64,000 nucleotides of DNA, from the NCBI RefSeq assembly GCF_021869535.1, contig NW_026262723.1, positions 85,376,324 through 85,440,323 on the forward strand, read 5' to 3'. Below the pieces are notes generated by a model. It saw only the letters and a list, made by a program, of their open reading frames with translations, was not told where the DNA came from and made no database searches. Of this stretch, positions 33,236 through 46,700 are shown piece after piece; within the stretch, counting starts at the first letter, position 1; the number at the start of each line of letters is the position of its first letter. Origin of the DNA: Mytilus californianus (taxonomy: Eukaryota > Mollusca > Bivalvia > Mytilida > Mytilidae). The position numbers were made by a program, and so were the translations under genes.

Positions 33236-34194
33236 TATTATTTTTGTTGTTCAAATATGTGTCCTTTGTGGAGAATGAAGGAACAAAATGGCTGCTTTTT
33301 ATGTTTTTATAATGCAGTGTGGGAATTATAATGATGATAGTTACAGCTCTTGTAAATTTCCTTGCAATAGAATCATACACTTGACTATGAGTCCAATACC
33401 ATACAAATCTGCATGAAGAAGGAGCCTCAAACAGATTATCTGAAAACATAGATTCAGATGTGATAGAAGCTTTCAATCATTTTTAATCCTATTTCTTTTT
33501 AGCTCACCTGGCCCTATGGACCATGTGGGCATTACTAGGAGTCTATTGTGTCTTCATAAAATAAAAAAAAAACTCCTTTGCAACCATTGGACCAATCCAA
33601 CAAAATTTGGCTGAATGAAAGTGTATGTGTTTGTTCCTTGCAATCAACCAAGTTTTAGCCATAGTAGTCAACCAACCAACTTGACTACCATGACTAACAA
33701 TCAATAATCATTTATGCATAAGGGTGAAATGCAAGTATTTGCCTAATATACATGTATTGAAAACTGTAATAGATCAAGTCTGATTGCCTAGACTTCAACT
33801 GTCTAGGTAGTCTCATGGCAGTGTACTTGCTCTAGTGGAGTTTGATTGCTAGTTTAATCAACAGTAATAAATATTGAAACAAAAGACTTTGAAATTCAGT
33901 TCTTGCTGCATCTCAGATACGAACACTGCATTTGGAAGAAGAAAGAGCAAATACTCGTTATCTTAAAATAAAACATGTACATGACCTTCCAGCAAGGTAT
34001 TACATAGGTAATATCACTGCAGGGGTTAATTACAGTCGGACTTCTTGTCCCATAGGGACATTTATAGGAGCAAGACTTAAAATGTACTGTATGTTAAAAT
34101 TCTGCCTTAGCTTAAATTGTTTTTATATAAATGGTGGGTCAAATTTAAGATATAATTATTCACATGCTTAAATATGGTTTTATATTTTTTTCAG
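33236..34194. other. non-coding region upstream of NDST
   Basis: Contains a fragment beginning AGCTCACCTGGCCC (33500), typical of an interspersed repeat. The stretch ends with T-rich sequence and CAG at 34192-34194, a plausible acceptor for the exon that carries the NDST start codon. No promoter could be identified. Confidence 0.4.
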
Positions 34195-34231
34195 AGGATA
34201 ATTGTAATAATGAGATTTATGCATAGAGAAA

Positions 34232-34488
34232 TAAGTGCTGGAACAAGTTAATTGATAGAGGCAGTGCTGTTACAAGCTAGTTGATAGTGGCAGTGCTGGA
34301 ACAGGTTAATTGGTAGAGGCAGTGCTGTTACAAGCTAGTTGATAGTGGCAGTGTTGGAACAGGTTAATTGGTAGAGGCAGTGCTGTTACAAGCTAGTTGA
34401 TAGTGGCAGTGTTGGAACAAGTTAATTAATAGAGGCATTGCTGGAAAATATTGATTGATAGAGGCAGTGCTGGAACAAGCTATTAGAT
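34232..34488. repeat. 29-bp tandem array just upstream of the NDST start
   Basis: GCAGTG recurs every 29 bases (34261, 34290, 34319, 34348, 34377, 34406, 34464), with alternate units reading GCTGTTACAAGCTAG and GCTGGAACAGGTTAA. This gives a 58-bp higher-order period. If the acceptor at 34194 is used, the array lies in the NDST 5' UTR. Confidence 0.85.
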
Positions 34489-34629
34489 TTAAAGAATTCT
34501 GTCATCCATAATGACCAAGCTGTTTCTACAAATATGGAAGAATTCATAACCCTACTGTGTTCTAAAACAGTCTTTTGTAGCATATGGTTTGATATAATAC
34601 AACTAGAAGTGACATAAAAAATTACCAAA

Positions 34630-35652
34630 ATGATGTTCAAAAGATTTTGGGAGCGACTGAAGACAAATTATCTAAGAGGGTCTCCACTACATCGTGTGGG
34701 ACGAACTAAGACTTTAGTTTCAGCAGTTGTTTGTTTAAGTTTTCTGTCTTTTATCGCTTTCACATATCATTTTCTTAATTCAAGTCCAGTGCACCGAATA
34801 GCTAACCCACCAGAACCTGTCATAACATGCCGTATGAACAACCTTCAGAAATCTATGTTCACACCAAAGGATCATACTTCAAAAGAAAGACTTCATATAG
34901 GTGCTAGAGTGTTAGTTTTTGTGGAATCCCAATATTCTAAAGCAGCCAAACAAATAACCAGTTCTCTCCAATATGCCCGTATTGATTACAAATTAGAAAA
35001 CGCAGGTCACAATTTACCTACTCTTACCCATGCCGATAAAGGACGATTTGCTGTAATTATTTTTGAAAGTCTTGAAGCATATGTCAACATGGATAATTGG
35101 AACAGACAGTTGTTAGATAAATACTGTCAAGATTATAAAGTTGGAATGATAATTTTTGTACACTCTGCTGACGAGTACGGCATTGAAAAAGAAAAAGTAC
35201 CAGGTTTGCCATTGATATTAAGGTACAATGTTGCAGTTAAAGACTATCGCTTAAATGCATTCACTGATATATGGCGAATAACAAAACCAGGAGAAACAGT
35301 TTTAGATAATATCGAAGAAGATGATTGGGTTGTGTTTGAATACAATCATTCTACTTATGAACCTTTGTCTTACGCAAAACTAGCACCACCTCCATATTTA
35401 AATTCTCGTTACATACCTGATAATTCTACAGTTGTTTGTGCTTTGCTAGATCGTGGAACATTAGATGGCATACAGAGAATTTTTTTTGGTAATGATTTAA
35501 GTTTCTGGGTACATCAGATGATATTTATTGATGGTATATCATATTTATCACATGGGAAGCTGAGTTTTCCTTTAGAACGATACATTCTAGTGGATGTTGA
35601 TGACATATTTGTTGGAATAACTGGCACCAGAATGACAGCAGACGATGTAGAG
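34630..35652 (+). CDS. NDST: NDST coding exon 1
   Basis: 341 codons, phase 0 at its end (GAG|gtaaaa). It holds the membrane anchor and most of the N-terminal half through DVDDIFVG. Confidence 0.95.
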
Positions 35653-38600
35653 GTAAAAAGGTTTTCTCTTCTAGGATGAAAAACTATAAGAAATAAAATA
35701 GTTCGACATTCTTCACCATTAAACCGAAGACTTTTTTGAATTTTTGTTTAAACTGTTGAGTTGCTGTATCAGTGACATTTTCTTCACATTTCTTTTTATT
35801 CAATTATTTTGTTTAGAGTTCGAAGTAAAATTTAAGATTTTCAATTAGTATTATAATGTTTCATTGGCTAAATATTAATATTAAATAAATCAGTGAGAAC
35901 TCTGATTTGCTAGATTTTCTTAGAGTTGTTTTTCATTGTTTTGATTTGCAAAGATTAGATTTAAATCTACACTCATTTTTATCAACAACTTTTTGAATTT
36001 CTTTCAGGCTTTGGCAAAGTCTCAGGAAAGACTTCAAAAGGAAGTCAGCAACTTCCATTTTAATCTAGGATTTTCTGGTTGGTTTTATCAACATGGAACT
36101 TCTTTAGAAAATGCAGGTGATCAGAAGATACTAGGTAGGTGCCTTTCCAGAAAGACAGTTGAGTATATTTTGTAGTCTTCGTATAAACATTAAATAAGGT
36201 AGATTGTATCACATGTTCTTAACAAGTACATTTCAGGGATCATTGCAACTTGAATGTATGAGTCTTGGATTTATCAGCTTTACATGGGACTCCTCAAAAT
36301 GTTCAAATTTATGGTCTTCATAATGGGGAGACTTTTAGTATTGGGTTCTTTGACTACAAGACACCAAATCATGTGGTTATATTTAGTCAGAGAAAAACCT
36401 TGGCTGTTGATTATCAGTGTACCCAATCCCTCTATAACCAATCATATGGAATTCATGTGTACATGTAAATGGACAGAAACAGAAATTTGTAAGCAGCATT
36501 AGCTTTTGAATTTAATAAAATATTATTAGCATGGTCATAGTTAAAGTTTATATTTTGAATAACATAAACTCATATTGAAATCCAAGCATCTCAACCACAA
36601 GCAGAGACTTTGAAATTGTTGCATGTTAAAATAATTGAAAAGTATGGATAAGGTGTATTATTTCAAGACACAACACCTCTACATATGCTTGACAAAAGCA
36701 AGGGAATAATGGTTTTAATAATAACAGTCATTAGTTGACAAACAATCTCGTCACGAAATACAGAAATAATGCAAACATTTAGATTATCACAGAGCTCATT
36801 AAGATATTTGTTAGATAACACGACCGAAAATACTTTATAAGGCAAATGATTGGGTTAGACTGCAGGAATATTTGAATTAAAAGGCTAAGAGAGAGAACTG
36901 GAAGTAGTACACTTAAGATAAGTTTTTGCAAGAATAAATGTTTTTTTATGAGGTGTGTTTAAGGAGATCTTAGGCTAGACCAATAAGAGCTACATTCTGC
37001 CTTAAACTCCATGGCATCTGAATTATAGATGGTAGCTCTACACTAATAAATAAGACTTTTGTTACTTTGACATTGTCAAAAATTTCAGAAAATAGGGATG
37101 CTTGCATTCATCGTAGTGAAGTTATAGATCTATATAGTACATGTACTTAGTAGGTGAATTTTTTTTAAAACTGCAGAGAGTCCTAAAAATAAGACCCTAT
37201 TTTTGTATTGTAGAGAAACTTTTGAACGAAATAAAAATCAATTGTATTTTTGTGTTTCAGAGTACAGGAATAAATTTTGGTGGTTTGGTCATATGTGGCG
37301 ACATGAACAAGGACATAAGTTTGACCAAGCTAAATTAGAAACTTCTATGATTAAAAATTACCAATTTGCAAAAGTAAGTAACAAATGTTTAAAATCATTG
37401 CTTTCTTTATTCAGAATGAACAAATACTGACATTTATCTCTATTGTCTCAAATTTTCCTTTGTTCTTTCTATATGATAATTTTTCTTCACATGATACTCC
37501 ATTGATATTGGTTTATTTTTGGTCATGTTTAAAGAAAATGTATGACATCATAAGCCTACATCATTGTCGATGCCAAGGAAAATAGAGATAAACAGAAAAT
37601 CAATGGTCTCTCAAACTCCAGGATATTTCTCTGCAGCATCTCATCTCAGGGCTATCCCGTTCCATGAGATTGTAGCAAAGGAACTCCCTCTAATTTTAAG
37701 AACAATCTATAATAAAATAAATAACAAGGAACTGAGATGTTTTTACAACAGAAGAAATGATATCGGGTGGATACACTTGACACATATCTCATGAAATTCT
37801 AAGAAATTTTTCATACCACTTTTATTAGGGAACGACCATTTAACTTCAAGGGGGGTGGGGGTTATGGTTTTTTCCTAGAAAAATATGTTGATCCCCAATT
37901 TGATGAAAAAAAATATTGTGGTCAAGCAGATGACAAAAAAAAATATTCTGAATCCAGATTTTCCCCATACCTTATAGTGTTAAATTTTGAAAAAAAAATA
38001 ATTTGATTGATAGCGTCGAAAACTAAAAAAAAATGTTCGAAATTTTTTTTTCTGACTCCGACAAAAAACCATAACCCCCCCTTGAAGTTAAATGGTTGCT
38101 CCCTTACATTTCCTTTTTTTGAGAGTTTAATAATGAATAAAACACATTTTTCAGCAAAGTTGACTGACTTGAGCAGTACTCTTTGATATATTTTGATTTG
38201 ATAACAGCTTTATATGTTATTGATAAATGGAATCCCAACTTCTTACAATGAACCTTTATTTGGTATTTGAAAAAAATGTAAACTTAATACTTTTAACTGT
38301 GAACATGATTTGATAAAAACATAAAATTTAAATTTAAAAGAAATTTTATGAGAATTGATTGACCTCCTGAAAGAGACACATGTTTAACACATTGTGAAGA
38401 AATGCAGCAATAGTGCTATATCATGTTTATTTTTGTGAAGCACCATATCTCAATGGAAGGCTAAATATTGTTTGAAATTATGCACAGAACTCCTCCAATC
38501 TTTCCATCATTGATTTTAATCACTTTGATTATTTTAACTAACAAAAAAACTGTTTAGTGTTTAATTTCTAAAAGATCAGTTTGGCTATGGCAAACAAATG

Positions 38601-40716
38601 TTAAAGTGGCTGGCAGTAAACATGTGTTGTTATTTACAGGAACACAATATACCAGTGATGCATCAGTATGCTGTTGCTCCCCATCATTCCGGTGTCTATC
38701 CTGTACATGAACCACTCTACCAAGCATGGAAAAATGTGTGGGATATACGAGTAACTAGTACAGAGGAATATCCTCGACTTTATCCTTCGTGGAAGAGGCG
38801 GGGATTCATTCATAAAGGGGTTATGGTAAGTAAAAAAGAAATTAATATTTTGTCTAAACTTTGCAATATCAATCATTAAACATGCATCAATACTAATTGT
38901 GTATGTCATGTTAATATAATGTAGCTACTTTCTTCTACAAATGTTCTATTTAGTCAATATTGTTTGAATATTCATATTCCTGTTCATTTTGGAGAACTAA
39001 ATCTACACAAAAATACTCACAACACTTTATTGTCGGAAATATATAATATTTGAAAAAAGTAATGATAGCCTTGACAAATGCAACAATTTTGATAAAAAGT
39101 AAGTTCGTATTGTATGTTTTATTATTTTGATGTGCTATATAATTTAACTTATACTTGATAATAGATTTTACTAATATTCTGTTAAACTTTTCAGGTGCTA
39201 CCTCGTCAAACATGTGGTCTCTTTACTAAAACATTATACATTGATACTTATCCTGGTGGAAGGAAAAAGTTAGATGACAGTATACAAGGGGGAGAACTCT
39301 TCAAAACATTCCTATATAATCCTGTAAGTTCCATTATTTTTAGATACACCATAATTCAAGAGACTCACAGAATGTCTGTCATTTACTTTCTAATAAATTT
39401 TATCATAGTTCACTTGTTTTAACTGATAAAAATGTTTTTGGACTATCAAATGCCCCCAAAATAATTTGTGTTTATGGTTTCTTTTTTATGAGAATATCTT
39501 GTACATATACTTTTGCACCAACACATCAGATGTCGTAACTGCTAAATTATTATATTGAAATATGTGACAGAATTGATCAAAACAATGTTCATCAGCATCA
39601 CTGTGGCTATTGACATTAAAAATGGCGAACTTCCTGTATAAAGATATATAATACTAGAAACTGACTCAGTGAAGACACGATTTTGGAGGCTTGTGACCAA
39701 AAAAAAATAATGTCATGGCAATATTATCTGGGTATACATATACTTAAGGAAGTGGTTGAATAAATTTGAAAAATACACAAAAAAACATTTAATCTGTAAA
39801 ATTTTTGTAGATTTAAAGATTTGATTTGGAGACAGAAATGGTATCATATATTTTCTATGATGTTGAAAGTATAACCGTGACATAAGTGAAATGAACATAC
39901 AGGTACATAAAATGTGTTTAATTAAATACACAAGAGAACTAAATGAGCAGTTATGTCTTACTTTGTTTTTAAACTAAATTGTATGACTTTTTATTATAGA
40001 TAAACATTTACATGACTCATATGGGTAATTATGCAAATGACAGACTAGCTTTGTATACATTTGAAAGTGTAATAAAATTTGTTAAATGCTGGACAAATCT
40101 GCAGCTGAAGCAGGTAACACCATTAGAAATGGGCATTAAATATTTTGAGATGTATCCTGAAGATAAAGAACCAGTGTGGCAGGTAAGAATAAAAACTGAA
40201 TATTACTGTAAATTCAGAAATTATTGTGTGCATTTATCATTGCGATTTTTGAAGAATGGACAAAAATGTGAGATTAATTATATCAGGAAAATCTGTATAC
40301 AAATATATATATATCAGATATCGGAATGCAAGTTTTTATTATTGCGATAATCACCAATTCAAGTTGCATTATTCGCATTAATAAAAACCTCACAATTACA
40401 AAATGTATTTCTGAATTTACAGTAATTATAATCCTTGACTGGAATTAAAGAGGCCAGTGCTAGAAATAAATGATGTTGTTGAAGGTACCCAAATATAAAG
40501 CGTCATTGACTAAATATCTTAATCATTGTCATAAAGTACCACTACTCTACAAAGCACTTGGCTGATTTTTAAACAGATAAAAGCTTATCCTATCCGGGTT
40601 AGAGGTTAAATTGTGTATTCTCTATGAAAGTTCAAACTCAAAAGCTAATTTTATCTGATTTGGAGTCATACGTTACAAATGTGAATAGCTAGATTATTTT
40701 AAATCTTGACATTAGT

Positions 40717-40772
<56 letters not shown>

Positions 40773-43700
40773 TGGCTGCTTAACAGACATTATTATGAAG
40801 GAAGACCATTAGATAAATTGATTATAATGAGTTTCTATTAGGAACAGAGAAGTAACAATTGAATAGTCAAGTATTCAAAATTGAAACTACAATAGATAAA
40901 CAACTGTTTGATAAGAAGTATGTATACTGGATGAGTACCAGCTACTGTCAGGAATTCATGGTTTTTCTTTAACATTCCTAAACACAGAGTATGTTTGGAA
41001 ATATTCTTTTTGTATACAAATTCTTGACAAAAGTTTTGTTGATAGTAAGATTGCCTTAATAAGGATGAAAGATATATACTGATTCACAACACATTCAAAT
41101 TTTGTTCCTTTACTCTTTTGTCACTGTCATACCATTACTCTTTTCAGGATCCATGTGTGTATAAAAGACATATGCAGATCTGGTCTGCTAACAAAAGCTG
41201 TGATAGATTGCCAAAATTCCTTGTTGTTGGTCCTCAGAAAACAGGTATAGTTAGTTATACACTTGTAATAGATGTGGTATCACCCGTATCACCCTTTCAG
41301 TATCAATGATCATTGGTGCAGCTTTGTACGGATATTTAAATCTGTGAATTTGTGGGATATTTAAATTTATTATACTTCATGTCAAAATGCCAGATTTTGG
41401 TTGGTTAATATGAGGGAGATAATTTACTCTATCCCATGGCAAATACTCTATTACCCTTCACGGAGACGCTTGGTCAAGTGTGCACTTTATTAAATATGGA
41501 TGATTGTTATGTACAAGACACGTCATAGTTTATTACTTTGAATTGGAAGTTTAATAGACAGTAATAACAGAACATTCAGTATAATAAATTAAATAACACA
41601 TATCTGAGAGTGTGATAGAGCAGATTGTTACCCCTCGAAAAGACATTGTCAACCTTGGCTTCGCCTCAGTTAACAATGTTTTCTCAGGGTAATAATCTGC
41701 TCTATTACCCTCTCAGCTATGTGTTATTTATATACTGTGACTGTGTGGTATATTTTATGCTAAAATGTTATTTATACCCCCTGCAAATGAAATTTATGAT
41801 GACTGTAGTTCTTGTATTAGAAATGCATATTTGTATTCCAAAAGGTTGATAGCATTTGGTAATTGAACAAACACTGGAACAAGATGAGTTCATAAAGGAA
41901 ATATGCAATATTGAACTAAACTATGTTGTCAGCAAAGATGTGGATACAATATTAGATAATGTTTAATCACCTTTTCTGTCTGTTCATCCAATAATTTATG
42001 CACAATTCATAAATTTTTAGATGATTTCAGTGAGAATTTAAGAAAAGGTAGTAAACTATTTGATGATTAAAATTGAGAATGGAAACAGGGAATGTGTCAA
42101 AGAGACAACAACCCGACCAAAGAGCAGAAAACAGCCCAAGACCACCAATGGGTCTTCAACACAACAAGAAAATCCCACACCCGTAGGGGGGGCTTCAGCT
42201 GGCCCCTAAACAAAAATGTATACTAGTTCAGCGGAAATTGACATGAATCCCACAAAAAGTTACAGTCAATAATTTTATGTCATCTTGTTAGTAAATTGAG
42301 CAGAAGATGAGATTGGATGAAGTTGCTAATGCTATATCTAGTTAATGTGATAATGCAGCAATCCAGAAAGCATAATGTATTAATGATTTTACTGATTTTA
42401 TTATACTAAATACTAATTTACACTTGTCCGTATTGACTTTTACACCCCCACTTGTTGGTGTCATAAGGATCTTCATGTTATGGTGTTGTCTAGCACACTG
42501 ATCTTTTGAAAATAAGTTACAAAATGACTTATTCTTTTGAAATATATTGGCAATATCATTGTCGAAAATCTTGCTATTTCACTTGTTTGATACTGGTTGA
42601 GACCACCAACCTTTGCAAAACTCAGCATTAAATATCTTACCCTAACTCAAGATACTTAATAATTTGATATTAAATTTATTGCTTGAACCCTAGATATTAC
42701 ATATGTTGATAACAAATATATAGAGAATATCATATGGCTTTTTCAATACCACAGCTGTATCAACCCAAGACACCAATATAATCCCAAGAGCTCTGCTCGA
42801 GGGATTATATTGGTTGAGGGTTGATAAAGAGTGTGATATTGAAAAAGCCATATCATATACACTTTATTATATACATTTACCTCACGTACAACTAATTTAT
42901 ATGTTTTTTCACGTGACATGACGTAAAACATATATAAGGGGTTTGATAAAGCCCTTGTAACAGTGACTGATATCGATTATGTGACGTTATACAGATAAAG
43001 CCTTCGCAACCGTGGTTGATATATCACGGTTGGCTGATACAGCATGATTGCCATTGATTGTATTACACATACAATTTACTTGTATTTACTACTAAGTATA
43101 TAATAAATTGCTCTATCTCATCTTACTACACATAAATTGTTAATTATATTGCTTTACCTTCTGTACTGATATTGCAACTTGCAATTTATAATTATTTTTA
43201 AGGTACAACAGCTTTATACAAATTCCTGCAGATACACCCAGCTATCTTAGCAAACTACAACAGTCCTGACACATTTGAAGAAGTACAGTTCTTTAATGGT
43301 AATAATTACCACAAAGGCATTGATTGGTTAGTACTAGTACATTTTTTTAAAATATGAATCATAAATAGTGTAAAAATCCTTCCATAAGTTTCTAGCTAAT
43401 ATGTATTGTATGAACAATTAATTCTTTGGTAAATGTATACACATGCCCCAATATCCCTATCCCAGTATAGTTCACTGTTAAATCCAAAGTCTAAATGCAA
43501 TTTTTACTAGAATAATTATCCAAGCATTCAAAATAATTCATAGCAATTTTTTTATGTCAGCTCCGTGATGTGCGCAATTTGCAGATCTTAATTTATAAAA
43601 ATAATAAGATTCATTAAAAAAAATCAAGATTGGATATTCTCCACTTGTGTAAAAATTATACATCTGTTGCCCTCATCCTGCTATCCTCAATTGTCAAAAA

Positions 43701-46700
43701 ACAGAAGTGTAAAAATTATACATCTGTTGCCCTCATTCTGCTGTCCTCAATTGTCAAAAAACAGAAGTGTAAAAATTATACATCTGTTGCCCTCATTCTG
43801 CTATCCTCAATTGTCAAAAACAGAAGTGTAAATTTTGTACATCTGTTGCCCTCATTCTGCTATCCTCAATTGTCAAAAAACAGAAGTGTAAAAAATTATA
43901 CATCTGTTGCCCTCATTCTGCTATCCTCAATTGTCAAAAAACAGAAGTTAATGTACGCTAATAGTATCTTTGATACTAAATGAGGAGACCTGTTTATGTG
44001 TGTCAGTTATCCAACTAACAGAATAGATTAATTAGTTTGACTCTGTGACCAGAATCTATCATGCACACTGTATTTTGTCATTCTCACTTTTCATTGTCGT
44101 GTTTGGATTATTTTGAGAATATTAATTATTATGAAAAGATTTTGAATGTCTTTCCTGTTGTCTGTTTCAGACTTATGTCAATGCTTATTTCGCATCTCAG
44201 TAAGTGGTCAGTAAAAGATATGGCTAAATTTCAAGAACAAATCCAAAGAGCAATGCACTACAACATGCCTTAATTAGGCAAAATTGACCCTAAAACCAAA
44301 CAAGGCCCCTCAACCAACTTAATTGAAAATAAATTGATTTGAGACTAAGAGAATTGAGGTCATGACAAATGGGTTAGAGCAGTCTTAACTTATATTTACC
44401 AGATATGAAATGTACTGCACCACATAGAGCCTGCCATGCATCCAGTCTTAACTTATATAAACAAGATATGAAATGTACTGCACCACATAGATCCTGCCAT
44501 GCATCCAGTCTTAACTTATATTAACCAGTTATGAAATGTACTGCATCACATAGATCCTACCATGCATCCAGTCTTAACTTATATTAACCAGACATGAAAT
44601 GTACTGCACCACATAGGTCCTGCAATCCATTCAGTCTTAAAGTTTCTTCATTATTTTACTTATTGTAAAGTTTAGTTGCTAGGTGTGAACTTATCCTAAT
44701 GATAGACCTTCCAACTTAACATTGATAGGCAATTCACATAATTGTTTTTATTCATAGCAAATTAGCAGAAAAATAATATTTTTAGCATGTATGTTCTACA
44801 ACAAGTAAAAAGCAATATACTGAATGGATCTCTTGCTTGCAAAATATAAAACCAATATCACTGATTCTTTTTCAGGTATATGGAGTTTTTCCCAGTACCT
44901 GGCAACGCTACCTCTGATTTTTTGTTTGAGAAAAGTGCTAATTATTTTGACGGGGAATTGGTACCATATAGAGTTCATTCCTTACTGCCAAAAGCAAAAA
45001 TCATTTGTATACTCATTGATCCTGCCAAAAGGGCATATTCTTGGTATCAGGTAAGCGATGATAAGATGTAATATTAATAAAAGAAATTCTTTTAAAGCCT
45101 TTAAAAGTGAAAAAGAAAGTTTTAAAAAAATTTGGTTTGTTATACTTTTATTTTTTGCTTCCTTATTATACCCCTACTCCAAAGGTGGGGGTATACTGGT
45201 TTACCTCTGTCTGTCCCTCCGTCCATATGTCTGTCTGTAACACATTTCAATTGCATTTTGTTGTAAAGTTATATCTTAGAATTCATTTGTTGGATGATAA
45301 ATGATCTATGATTATATTACTTAGGGCGGGAATGAAACTCAGAGCTTTCCATCAAAATTAGGTTACACTTGATTTCAGCTGTGGTTAAAAGAATCTGCTG
45401 CAGCTAGTTAATGTTTCAATGACGGATTTTCTTTTATTACAGCACATGAAAGCTCGTGGTGATCAGGTAGCAGGCAACTATACATTTCATGATATCATAA
45501 CTGCTCCAGACAGTGCTCCTAGGAAAGTGAGAGAATTACGCAATAGGTCACTTATACCTGGAATATATGTTCAGCATTTACAAAAATGGTTAGAATTTTT
45601 TCCCTCCAGACAGGTAAGTGAAATAATTTAGTTTACAATACAAACAAGCACCGTATTATAGAAACTGACTACATAGTTTGATATTTACACCTATGCGTAG
45701 GAACTATTTTGTTTTTACATGTACATTTAAACTGGTTTACATTTTAGCCCTGTAAGCTTAAAAATCTGCAAACTTAGGTTACAAATATTTAAGAATCAGG
45801 TTTCCAAAAGGTCATCAATTTCACGGTTCAGTGATACTTTAATAAAATTATATACAATATAGGTAAAAACTAACAGTATTCTGGTCAACATTTGACTCTG
45901 GATAAAACAATTTTAATGTATCTATCTTTATCTACTGAATGTTTTCCCAAGATATTCAATAACTAATATATTGGGATACTTAATTGAAGTTGCAGATTGG
46001 TTAATTGTTAACAGTAAAGGTGCAATAAAATTGATTAATTTGTGTTAAAAAGAAGAATTTACATACCTTTATGATGACCATTGTTAGATTATTGACTACA
46101 TAAGAATACTTATTATGTCAATTTTATTTTAGATTTTTATAATTGATGGAGGTCGTTTAAAAAGTAATCCAGTAGCTGTGATGCACAATGTCCAAAGATT
46201 TTTACATATAGAGCCCCATTATGATTATAATGACTATTTAAGGTAGGAAGAGCACAATGTCCAAAGATTTTTACATATAGAGCCCCATTATGATTATAAT
46301 GACTATTTAAGGTAGGTAGAGCAGAATTATATCCAAAGATTTTTATACATCTGTCTTAGATATTACATATTATGATATACCGTAGTACCTCTGTCCATCT
46401 ATCTATCCATCCATCCATCCATATGTCAATATTTGTATAATAACTCAAATTTGCTTTAACTACTTTTCATTTGATTTTAAGATAACAGTAGGATTGATGT
46501 AAGAATGCACCCTTTCGATTTTGACAATTTTCAAATTTTGTCATTCAAGAGTTATGGGACTTTATTAATGGAAAATTGGACTTTTACAAATGTTTTACAA
46601 TTTCTCAACTTTTCTCTGATACTTTTTCCTGCAATGTTATCACAGGCTAGAATTGGTCAAAGTAACCTTTCTTTCAGTTTTCATGATTTTAATTTATGTC

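Noticed and set aside
36254-36502. extra NDST exon between exons 2 and 3
   Set aside because: Exon 2 (ending at 36134) joins exon 3 (from 37261) directly with a split Glu codon and full continuity to the family, so no sequence is missing.
43630-43983. 117-residue open frame in NDST intron 8
   Set aside because: A 60-bp tandem array with a period divisible by three. It lies between two well-defined NDST exons.
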